Shown: piece after piece, positions 55,701 through 64,000 of the stretch
Layout: each line of letters begins with the position of its first letter
Position numbering within the stretch: the stretch's first letter is position 1
Assembly: GCF_028554725.1 (NCBI RefSeq)
Contig: NC_071669.1
Coordinates: 6,658,501-6,722,500 of the forward strand
Length of the DNA: 64,000 bases
Reading direction: 5' to 3'
Origin: Zeugodacus cucurbitae
Taxonomy: Eukaryota > Arthropoda > Insecta > Diptera > Tephritidae
Translations under genes and position numbers: made by a program
The notes under the pieces: generated by a model
Told to the model about the DNA's origin: nothing
Databases searched by the model: none
What the model saw: the letters and a program-made list of their open reading frames with translations, nothing else

Positions 55701-58670
55701 TTTAAACATACAACGTATATTTTTTAAAAAATAATATTTTTAATATAAATATATTTGAATTATCCATTGATACATTGTCAAAAATTACAATACCCGCTTC
55801 GTACAGCACAAAAAAATATTCAAATTCTAAAATAAAAATAGCAGCCCACGTATCAGTTATCACTTTAAATTCCATCCAGTGGAGAGCAGCTGTTTTTTAG
55901 CAATTTGTCTCAAAACACTGATAATTATTATGTTATTAGATTTCATAACTAATTTTGTTGCTAGGGATCTCATCGTCGAGTTACCGCTAGCTAGTCGTCA
56001 CATTCAATAAAAATAAAAATAAAATATTTTTAAAGTATAAGTGTTAGGAAAAAAAAAATAAATGTGAATGAAATGCAAAAAGTATAAAGTAAACAACAAC
56101 AACAGTTTCACTTCATTTTCTTATCACTTCACTTTGCATTATCTATTGGGGAAGCTGCAACATTTTCAATAAGCGCTGATAAGCCGAGTGCAAAAAACTT
56201 ATAATTATTTTGCTGTACACAATTGAATAATTAATCATACAAATGTTCGCATAGCAATTGATTGACCTCAGCATTGATGAGAATAAAACACATACCATCG
56301 AAGAGATACAGGACTTATGTCGGCTGGTGATTAAGTATTCAGTAAAAACCAATCATGGCCGGTTTCATAATCAGCTGTTCGGTCAAATGGATCCGTATGG
56401 CTTGATGGGACAATGGATCACCGATGCGCTCAACGCCAGTGCGTAAGTAAAATATTAAATACATTTATTTAACGACAACAACAATTTCACACCAATTTCC
56501 ACTTCTTTTTTTTCAATTTAAAATAACAGTTACACATATGAAGTGGGTCCCGTCTTCACGCTGATGGAAACGGAAATCATACGTACCGTTTGCCAATTGG
56601 CTGGTTATGCTGAAGGTGATGGCATCTTCGCACCTGGTGGCTCCATATCTAATATGTAAGTAAAGTTCCATGAAGTTGAGACACAAGAAACATACAGACA
56701 TACACTGTTTTAAATATATTTGTAAGCAAAAACAGTTATGCCTTGGGCCAACACTTGACTTTGACGCATTGAAAATTTGTATTAGATCCGCTGACGTTGT
56801 CTTACATGTTTCACTATCAAGATGTTCAATGACAAGTGTTACTTTAGGGCTAATTACTCACTCATATGGCTAACAGTTAGACAGTTAGAAAAAAACGCAA
56901 GCAAAGCTATTGTTTTGCCTGTGCTATTTTTGGGTGGGTCCGACAACCGTTTTGACGGCTCAAAAGCTTATTTACATACAAAAATATGTTTTTATTTGAG
57001 TGAGCCTCGCGGTCACAGACGAAGTGCTCAAACTTCACAGGGTTGTCCAAATAATGAAGAGTCATATTTTTGCAAATGAACACTCAGAGAAATTAATTAT
57101 GTTTTTCTGAAAGCTTTTACAATAATATTTCGACTAGAAACCGATTTTATAATTTTGAAACATCGGTCCGAAAATATTCTTCTTCATACAACCTTCATTC
57201 GAAAAAGCTTTCAAAAGCTTTGGGTCCCTTAATCAAAAATATATTCAAAGCTCACCGGGCCAGTTTCACTAAACCACGACGAACGTATACTCCGACTAAC
57301 AATTCTTCCATTCCCATGGCTTTCGGATATGCGAATCGGACCTGCATTTATATCTGACCAAGGTCTAAAAACTCGGAATGTTTTCTGTTGAAAGTTCCAT
57401 TAAGCTTGTTGAAGCTTTCTGACAATCCACATTTTTTGTAGAAGTTTTTCGCTGTGTCTTAACCACTCAACAACTCTCTTCTATCCACTACAGGTATGGC
57501 CTCGTTTTAGCTCGCTACAGACGTCATCCTCAAGTGAAGACTGCCGGCATGTTTGGCATGCGTCCACTTGTACTCTTCACGTCTGAAGAGTCCCATTATA
57601 GCTTTGTTAAAGCCGCTCATTGGCTGGGTCTAGGCGCCGACAATTGTGTGGTTGTCAAAACAAATGAACGCGGTCAAATGTTAACAGACGATTTGGAGGT
57701 AAAAATATTGAGAGCACAAGATTCGGGTTGTGAGCCGTTCTTTGTGAATGCCACTGCTGGCACCACCGTCTTGGGCGCGTTCGATGAACTCAATCCGATA
57801 GCTGATGTCTGTGAGAAATATGGATTGTGGTTGCATGTGGATGTGAGTATTTGAGTCGTAGTCTATTAAAATATTTATCTCTATAATTGCTATACAAATC
57901 TTCGTACAGGCATGTCTTGGCGGTTCTGCGCTGCTCTCTTATCAAAATCGTCACCTGTTAGCCGGTCTCGAACGCACCAATTCCTTCGCTTGGAATCCTC
58001 ATAAATCACTTGGCGCTCCACTGCAATGCTCACTCTTTTTGACGCGCGAACGTGAGCTACTCACGCGTTGTAATAGTATTCAGGTGAACTATCTCTTTCA
58101 ACAGGACAAGTTTTATGATGTCTCATATGATACCGGCAATAAGAGCATACAATGTGGACGTAAAATTGATGCTTTCAAATTCTGGCTAATGTTGAAGGCA
58201 CGTGGTTATGGCAGTTTTGGTCGCTTGTTGGATCATGCCATTGATATGTCAAAGGCGCTAGTTGAGAAAATCAAGCAACGTGGTAGTGATCGTTTTCGCT
58301 TGGTTCTCGATGATTACCAATATATGAATGTTTGTTTTTGGTATATACCAAGGGCGTTGAGAGGACTCGAAGAAACGGCAGCGTGGCACGAACGTTTGTA
58401 TACGGTGTGTACTAGAAAGTTTCCGGAAGTAGCGTCTAAAATTTGGTTTTTATATCTTCTTTTGTCAATTTATGTTTCTAGGTTGCTCCCAAGATTAAAG
58501 AGAGCATGGCCTATAGCGGTACTGTGATGATCGGTTACACGCCTTTACAATATCGTGGTTTGGGTAACTTTTTCCGCATGGTATTAACTTGTTTCCCAGT
58601 GTTAGAGGAAGCGGAACTAGATTTCATTTTGAATGAAATCGAACGTTTGGGTGAAGAGTGCGAGTATTAA
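52773..58670 (+). CDS. CSAD: PLP-dependent amino-acid decarboxylase, CSAD/GADL1 type (fly CG5618-like)
   Basis: Group II decarboxylase; relatives decarboxylate cysteine sulphinate or aspartate (to hypotaurine or beta-alanine) or glutamate. Six coding exons, 52773-52964, 56255-56442, 56530-56655, 57494-57842, 57910-58404 and 58482-58670, give about 512 aa. Exon 1 joins exon 2 as PNEMK-QLIDLSIDENKTHT, matching the CSAD pattern. Conserved blocks are NHGRFHNQLFGQMDPYGLMG, GDGIFAPGGSISNMYGLVLA, FTSEESHYSFVKAA, VNATAGTTVLGAFDEL, LWLHVD, the PLP lysine K317 in FAWNPHKSLG, NYLFQQDKFYD and the C-terminal GYTPLQYRGLGNFFRMVL. It is closer to CSAD (YLFQQDKFYDV, CGRKIDAFKFWLM) than to classical GAD. After LHVD the usual AAWGGG is ACLGGS, an unusual change beside the cofactor site. 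Intron 1 is full of transposons. Substrate is not proven. Confidence 0.93.
53261..53300 (+). repeat. GAC/GAT trinucleotide microsatellite
   Basis: Interrupted (GAC)n/(GAT)n run in intron 1 of the CSAD-like gene. In one frame it reads poly-Asp, but the surrounding frame is short and looks non-coding. Confidence 0.8.
54479..55712. mobile_element. Mariner-like element (family A, relic 2) split by a LINE insertion
   Basis: Left end gtgttcagaaaataacggga, right end inverse aaaattcccgttattttttt followed by aaacata. The left 280 bp matches the 3' part of the family (cgggaattttcatttttgac, cacttctcaaactcgatttt, cagctccttt-like spacing, ctcgtatg). About 870 bp of LINE sequence then interrupts it before the right end. 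No intact transposase frame remains. Confidence 0.75.
54763..55638 (-). mobile_element. 5'-truncated non-LTR retrotransposon (LINE), reverse transcriptase fragment
   Basis: The minus strand encodes QLLAYADDIDIGS with the RT catalytic YADD at about 55563-55552, then RMGLEVNEDKTKYLLSSS, SRLGSHVTVDSHNFEVVYLG, SLEIQRRITLANRCYFGLSR, LYKSLIIPVLLYGAEAWTMS and ERKILRTIYGP. A frame change then gives the 3' tail with PRKGKASTPLEGPSGE. The RT N-terminal half and ORF1 are missing and frames are broken, so it is dead. The VLLYGAEAWTM motif is widespread in insect LINEs; I do not assign the clade. Confidence 0.85.
56656..57493 (+). other. CSAD intron 3
   Basis: 838 bp intron. Sequence near 57185-57250 (cgaaaaagctttcaaaagct, caaagctcaccgggccag) faintly resembles the AAGCTY-rich family at 34900-35960, but too weakly for a firm call. 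Confidence 0.5.
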
Positions 58671-58773
58671 TCGGAATTATCCTGACAAGTATATTTAACA
58701 CTATTTCTTAAGTTTAGTTTAAGTGTGTTTTAAATACTTTTTATAAATTTATATAAAATTTTATACAAAACAA

Positions 58774-58779
58774 AATAAA
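58774..58779 (+). promoter_or_regulatory. Poly(A) signal AATAAA of the CSAD-like gene
   Basis: Canonical AATAAA about 104 bp after the stop codon, the first clear signal downstream of the CDS. Confidence 0.5.
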
Positions 58780-58837
58780 AAATATATAAATATTATATAA
58801 CATATAAATAATAATTGTATCATTGGGGTAAAGAGAA

Positions 58838-59345
58838 TTACAAACTTTGGAAATAACGAGAGCTCCAGCTTATAGACAACCTTGAATTACAGTTTGAAAA
58901 GAAATGTGAAGGGCGCACGACCGAGGCGTCCAATTGACTGGGCTCCTCGTGAGATGACACGTTCCAGAACTTGGTTTTCAATAAATTGATTGTGACATTA
59001 GCCGTGTGGCTTCTGGCGCTGTTCTGTTGGAACCACATGTTGTCCAAGTCCAAATCATCCAATTCGGGCAAAAAATATTCGGTTATCATTGAGTAGAAGT
59101 GATTTCCATTCACAGTAACGTGCCGATCTTGATTATCACGGAAGAAGAATGGTTCAATGACGCCGCGGGGCCATAAACCACACCAAACCGTAATTTTTTT
59201 CGGATGAAATGGTGATTCATGGAGTACATGTGGATTGCTACCTTGGACGTAGCGCTCTTAAAGTTGAGACCACTGACTCCTGAATTTCGGTTGTATATTT
59301 TAACAATTTCGACACGTTGTTGAATTGTATATCTTTCCATCTTGA
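58838..59345 (-). pseudogene. Dead Tc1/mariner-superfamily transposase (second family), internally deleted
   Basis: The minus strand starts MERYTIQQRVEIVKIYNRNS at 59345, a typical N-terminal helix of insect mariner-type transposases. After an internal deletion and frame changes it continues HPKKITVWCGLWPRGVIEPF, then VNGNHFYSMITEYFLPELDD and MWFQQNSARSHTANVTINLL. The catalytic Asp expected in FQQDGA is Asn here, and the downstream region is shifted. It is clearly inactive and distinct from family A, which has a different C-terminus. Confidence 0.8.
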
Positions 59346-59570
59346 CATGACAAACCTTACTGAAGAGAAATGTCAAAAGAGCGGTGAAAAATATGGCGTT
59401 ATTTGCTGTCCCTATCGACCTAATTTTGCAGAGACTTCTTCGACTAGTAGTATGATCGCCCAATAAAGCCGAGAATAGTTGGTAATGATGATGAGATATT
59501 GCTGAACCTGGATAGTTTCTACTAATGTTGTGGAGCTGAATTAATTCCCAACTCGCCTCCATAATAATAG

Positions 59571-59918
59571 TGTTCAAAAATTAACGCGAAAATTTCAGAT
59601 TGTCCAAAAGTCCAATTGTGAATTCTTGGTCAAAAACAATACTGTAACTATGCCCCATATTCGTCAGACATGACACCGTGAGAATTTTTCCTATTTCCAA
59701 AAATAAAGGGAACATTAAAGGACCGTCGTTTTATAAGTATACAAGAAATCGCTAAAAGAGCCATAGACTATCCCAAAAATCTAGCATGAGAAGTGTTTAT
59801 ACGATTGGAACAGACGCTGGCATACTTGCATAATGTGGAATTGGAACTATTCTTTGGAACCGAAGCGAAAATAAACATTTTTGCAAAAAAATCGACAATT
59901 CCCGTTACTTTTTGAACA
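59571..59918 (+). mobile_element. Deleted mariner-like element (family A, relic 3)
   Basis: Left end tgttcaaaaattaacgcgaa, right end inverse ttcccgttactttttgaaca. Inside, the plus strand reads REFFLFPKIKGTLKDRRFIS, then IQEIAKRAIDYPKN and FIRLEQTLAYLHN, the C-terminal part of the transposase, interrupted by stops. Only about 350 bp of element is left, with the N-terminal two thirds deleted. Confidence 0.8.
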
Positions 59919-60600
59919 CAGCTCCTATTACCTAAGTGCATATATACATACATATATACAAATTTACAGCACGTACTTCCCTTGCCGCTTCGTAACACTC
60001 GTAAAAACTTCAATCAATGCTAATCGGTCACACAAAATAAATTACAATGCAACCGATTGCCTGGAGCCGCAGAACATTAAACATAAGGAAAAAGTAATGG
60101 AATATGTTAAAAGAGAAAAGCAAATGCTTAAGAAATAAAATACAAAATAAAACAAAAAGGTGCGAGTGCTGGAAATTAAAGTACTGACACAAATCCTTAA
60201 GCATAAGCAACAACAGAAGCAGCGCAGCGCAGCGCGCAGAATGCAATATGCAATGATCCCAACAAAGCCAAAGACAAATTCAAAGTCAAAACCGAAGCGA
60301 AACGAACGAAAGCGCGAAAGAACTTATTAGGCACACGAAATGTAAACAAACTAAATAAAGCAACGGGCACGACAAATCAGTGGTGTAAAGGCAGTAAATG
60401 CAAATGAACTTTTGCTGAACTTGACTGCAATGTAAACAAACTCTGCTAAATACGATAGAAGCCAAGCGATGAAGGCGCAGGTGGAGAAGGGGGAGGTATA
60501 GCAGCGGTAGCAAATGAGCAAGAAACAAACATTTCGCGTACGTAAAATCAACATGCCAAACCAATAACAAAAATGCAGCGCAAGAAGTAGAACAAACAGC
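59919..60600. other. Intergenic sequence
   Basis: Moderately A-rich, GC-mixed sequence without a convincing coding frame. The frames seen are short and unlike any family I know. Confidence 0.45.
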
Positions 60601-60639
60601 AGAAGAAGAAAAGTCAAAATAAGCGCGCTTAGCTCACTG

Positions 60640-61027
60640 ACAGTTGAAGTGAAACGCAATATGCATTTGCGAAAATTGTATGCGCATGCAGAAATTAATA
60701 GTTGGCGACGTAAAATAAGTGAAAAATATTAATAAAATGTGAAAAAAGTGAAAAGCCATCGCTTGCTGTGGATATCATAAACCACAATTGGCAAAAATGT
60801 GAAAAAAATGTTGTGAAATTAAGCAAATGTGCGCGGTAATGAATCGGAACGTTTGGAACGCGTCGAGCCGTCAAACCGTCCGGCGTATTCCATGCTCGCG
60901 CAAAGTGGTCGACGGTCGTGCATGCTTAATAAGTGCGCTTGTTGGTGGTGGCATGTGTTGGACGCATGTTGCGCAGCCAGCATAAAGCATGTGGCACTTT
61001 CAACGGAGCTGATGTGCACATTCTGTG
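60640..61027 (+). other. Possible first exon of an unidentified gene running off the right edge
   Basis: A tcactgacagttgaagtg start-like motif (about 60631) leads into gtgaaaa-rich sequence typical of fly 5' UTRs. A stretch open from about 60829 ends at a consensus 5' splice site TCTGTG|GTAAGT (cut after 61027). An in-frame ATG near 60891 would give a short Cys/Trp-rich peptide (MLAQSGRRSCMLNKCACWWW...). I do not recognise it; it may be purely non-coding 5' UTR. Confidence 0.3.
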
Positions 61028-63280
61028 GTAAGTACATACATATATTTTACTTGATTTCCATTATTGCTAATTGAAATGGGTTGTTGAGTTAAAGCGCGTA
61101 GATGCATATGAGACCACAATTTAGCGAGAGTACCAACTATTGCCATGTATGGAACTTCAAGCGTGGATTTTGAATTTGAATGCAGAGCATTTGTGGAAAG
61201 AAGGATTGCTCGTACGTATCCGATGGTCGGCTTATCTGAAATTTTCAAAACCAAAGATGATGAAACATAAGCTGAAAGCCAATTTCAATTATATTAAAAT
61301 ATAGACATTTTTGGTCTTAGAAGGTGGGATTTTGAAGCGCCGAAACAAAAGCAAAAAGTTCTATTTGTATATATTTCATGGACGCTCGGAGAGAACTTCT
61401 TCTGGTGGTTCAATTTTGCTGATCTTTACATGGACGCTCGGAGAACAACTTCTGGTGATTCAGCCTTACAGACCTTTACACCTAGCTTCCTTTTAATCTC
61501 TTCGCTCGCACTTTTCGCTCTAATAAATACCGAATGGTTAGCTAAAAATCTATGCTAAGTACTTCTGTAACGCCTCTTACTCATATAAGCACAATTGTGA
61601 CGCTGTGACTCGCCAATATTCTGTAGGAATCTGCTTACTTCATGCAACTGTAGCAATACAAGAATTCCGCGCCTTCAATCCTAGTCGCATGTCTTGGTAT
61701 ACCCACTTACATACCTACACAGATGCCAATCGAGTGGAGTTCCAGAGATTACTGCGATTCTACAGCGTTATGTTGTGGTAGAAAAATGCGTGTGTAGCGC
61801 AAAATATGCGGTCGCCAGCCTAAAGCGCTCGTCATTGTCATCATCAGTGCAACAGTGTAGCATGTGTACATACAAACCACATATAACACTGGTTGCTGCC
61901 GCCGTCGTCTTTGGCCGTCAACATCATCGTCCTCTTCAATGGCGTCAACAGCGGCTCCATCATCAACTCAATACAACACAACTCGGCACAGCTTAAGTCA
62001 ACTCTAGGCGGCGCGGAACTCTAAGTAAGGCTTTGCGCACCGGTTCAGGCGCTTAACTTGGAGTTCAACTGCAGCTAGGCAGCAAGCGGTGAAAAAAGAA
62101 TTAGCGTATGAATGCATATGTATGTATAGAGATTCAATTGCTAAGTTGGCAGTCAGCTAGCAGGCAGTCAGCGAGCATTAAAGTTGCAGTCATGTCGACA
62201 ACAACCTCCACCGACTACTTACTACTCACATAAGGTTGCTGGTGCTGGTGTTTGACTTTTGTGCGTTGAGATTTTTTTCTGCGCAAGCCTCACTGGCAGT
62301 CTAACTGTTTTGGCTGGCTGATTTCTGCAATTGTCGGACTCATTAGTCGCAATCATACGGCAATTGTTGATTTGTTAGATTTTCACCAGTCTACGGATCT
62401 AACGTGCAGTCCCCAGTACGTTACGCAGAGCGATTTTATTTGCTTTGCCACTGCTGTGATTTGTTTCCATTGTTTAGTCTTCAAGTTGTGGATTTGTGTA
62501 TACTTATTTGATTGCTACTTGAGTGTATTGTAGCGACTGGCAACGCTCTACTATTTTGCTGACCGTTTCGCATTTCTTCAGTGTTCCCATTCCTGTGCTA
62601 AATTATTAAAGTTCGCTGGAGAGGCAAATGTACGATCATGCGTTACCAGCTCTGGAACGTGTAAACTGTAGCTTAAACCTAATCGTCGTTTAACTGAACT
62701 ACAAATTAAACTATAGACTGACTTAGTAGTTATGCAGACACTCTACTAGAACTTTAATTAAATTCTAAAAGCAATCTCTATAAAGTGGTACTCTCAGCAA
62801 GTTACTTAATGACAATGTCGATCATTAAGTTATTGGACACCACTTTCGCAGCTTTCTTGGTGTGTGTCTAATCTATGCTAATTCTGTGCATGAGTTATCG
62901 AGGTCCTCACTAATGCTATATACCTATTAGACTGCTTTTAGTGCAGTAAATTCATTTTATGCAATTCTCGTTGTGTGTGTCTTGTGCATCTTTTCCGTGT
63001 CGAATTCGTAAATTACCACAATTTATTGCTGTTCTTTCGCTATACACTACACATATAATACTTTTACATAGGTACATATATATTTGAATACTATAAATAC
63101 AAATGTATACAAAAATAGTTCTTCAGTTGGACCTTAGACCCTACGCCACACTTCAGAGCATTAGACATGGAACAGTGGTAACGAAAAATATGAACTTTAA
63201 ATAATATTTCTACTATGTAAGCTGGCAGATTTGATAAAAATAGTTCTTTAGAATTCCCGAACTTTCAATAAAAAACCCTT
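61028..63280. other. Intron or intergenic sequence
   Basis: No gene was recognised. It contains a tandem duplication of about 52 bp at 61378-61482; otherwise unique-looking sequence. Confidence 0.45.
61378..61482 (+). repeat. Two-copy tandem duplication, unit about 52 bp
   Basis: catggacgctcggagagaac ... tctggtggttca ... gatctttaca is followed at once by tggacgctcggagaacaact ... tctggtgattca ... gacctttaca. The two copies differ at several sites. Confidence 0.85.
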
Positions 63281-63281
63281 T

Positions 63282-63614
63282 ATAGCCTTTTCGCACAGCC
63301 AAATTAATTGATCAATTAAAATTTTAATTGAGAAACCAGGTTTTGCCCTTCACACTGCGGGCTACTCGATCAGTTTGTTATACATTTTGATTGCTATTTT
63401 CTCAATAACCAGAACCGTTTTTTCCAGCAGTGTCATCTATCGTCGAGTAGTATTTTTTTACAAATACGTTCTTTGTCAACTCGATTAAAAATCAATTAAA
63501 TATTAATGTAGAAAAATTAGATTTTTATTTTGTATGGCAAATCCATCTAAATCAGCGCTATAATAGAGCAAATGCCGGATAATTGATCAATTGCTCCGGT
63601 GCGAAAAGGCTATT
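63282..63614. mobile_element. MITE of 333 bp with terminal inverted repeats
   Basis: The left end atagccttttcgcacagcca runs on to aattgatcaatt; the right end is the inverse, aattgatcaattgctccggt then gcgaaaaggctat. The repeats are about 33 bp with a few mismatches. There is no coding frame inside. The target-site duplication is not clear, so the superfamily is left open. Confidence 0.85.
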
Positions 63615-64000
63615 GATAAGCTAACTGGTTCTTGAAGGTAAAAAGAGTTCTTCTAATAGATCAACCCATTATATGATAGATAAAAGGTACTTTCGAACAT
63701 CTAAAATAAGTATAAGCCAACGATTTTAGATTTTCTATACAGTAAGTACCTCAATTTGAAAGATTAGATAACTTTAATAAGTTTTATTCCATATAGGTTC
63801 ATGCTGAGATGAGGAGTTGTAGATCAAGTGTTCCAAGATACAATTTAGCATCATCAAATTATGTTGTTGATTCTCTGAGAAAAACATATTCTCTCTCTCT
63901 TGGACTTAATACATTAAAAATTTAGTTTTGAAGCGATTACGTCATCCAACTCAAAGCACAGCAGTAGTTTCGAGCTTAGATCACTTTCCTTCATTATTTT
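63615..64000. other. Right-edge sequence
   Basis: AT-rich, non-coding; nothing recognised apart from a short (TC)n run near 63892-63901. Confidence 0.5.

Noticed and set aside
60351..60659. Hydrophobic open frames on the minus strand near 60.3-60.7 kb
   Set aside because: Overlapping frames of purine-rich plus-strand DNA give Leu/Phe/Ser-rich translations with no motif; probably fortuitous.

Overview
The window is nuclear DNA from a higher (brachyceran) fly. A tephritid fruit fly is the best guess. The reasons are spliceosomal introns, very AT-rich intergenic DNA, proteins closest in my memory to Drosophila orthologues (FoxK, Sod1, ASH1, TAF6, LUSH, Lon), a Sod1 gene with two coding introns, and dipteran mariner, LINE and MITE remnants. 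The family-level call is inference. Several of these genes (Sod1, ash1, lush) lie on arm 3L in D. melanogaster, so this looks like Muller element D.

Layout: 0.6-2.4 kb, 3' exons of FoxK (+). 4.5-6.2 kb, a Rieske/AIFM3-type flavoprotein (-). 6.7-7.9 kb, Sod1 (+). 8.6-11.3 kb, ABCF3 (-). 12.9-22.3 kb, the histone methyltransferase ash1 (-). 24.5-26.9 kb, Taf6 (+). 28.9-34.0 kb, an unrecognised acidic/lysine-rich protein gene (+) whose long intron holds the odorant-binding protein gene lush (-). 34-40 kb, repeat-rich intergenic DNA. 39.4-44.6 kb, a CLIP-domain serine protease (+) with a transposon-filled first intron. 44.9-49.1 kb, mitochondrial Lon protease (-). 50.7-58.7 kb, a CSAD-like PLP decarboxylase (+), also with nested transposons in an intron. 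58.8-64 kb, dead mariner-type copies, one possible 5' exon and a MITE.

Exon boundaries were placed by hand from GT/AG sites, reading-phase continuity and family conservation. All multi-exon models close in phase. The genes are unrelated housekeeping, chromatin and specialised genes, not an operon-like system. Non-coding DNA carries several distinct repeat families: AT-rich intronic arrays, an AAGCTY-rich roughly 115-120 bp repeat in two blocks, an inverted pair of roughly 1.1-1.4 kb dispersed repeats, three copies of a small fold-back element, and at least three relics of one mariner family, one split by a LINE. I found no convincing undescribed protein system. The best leads are the repeat architecture, the lush host gene and its intron arrays, and the CSAD active-site variant.
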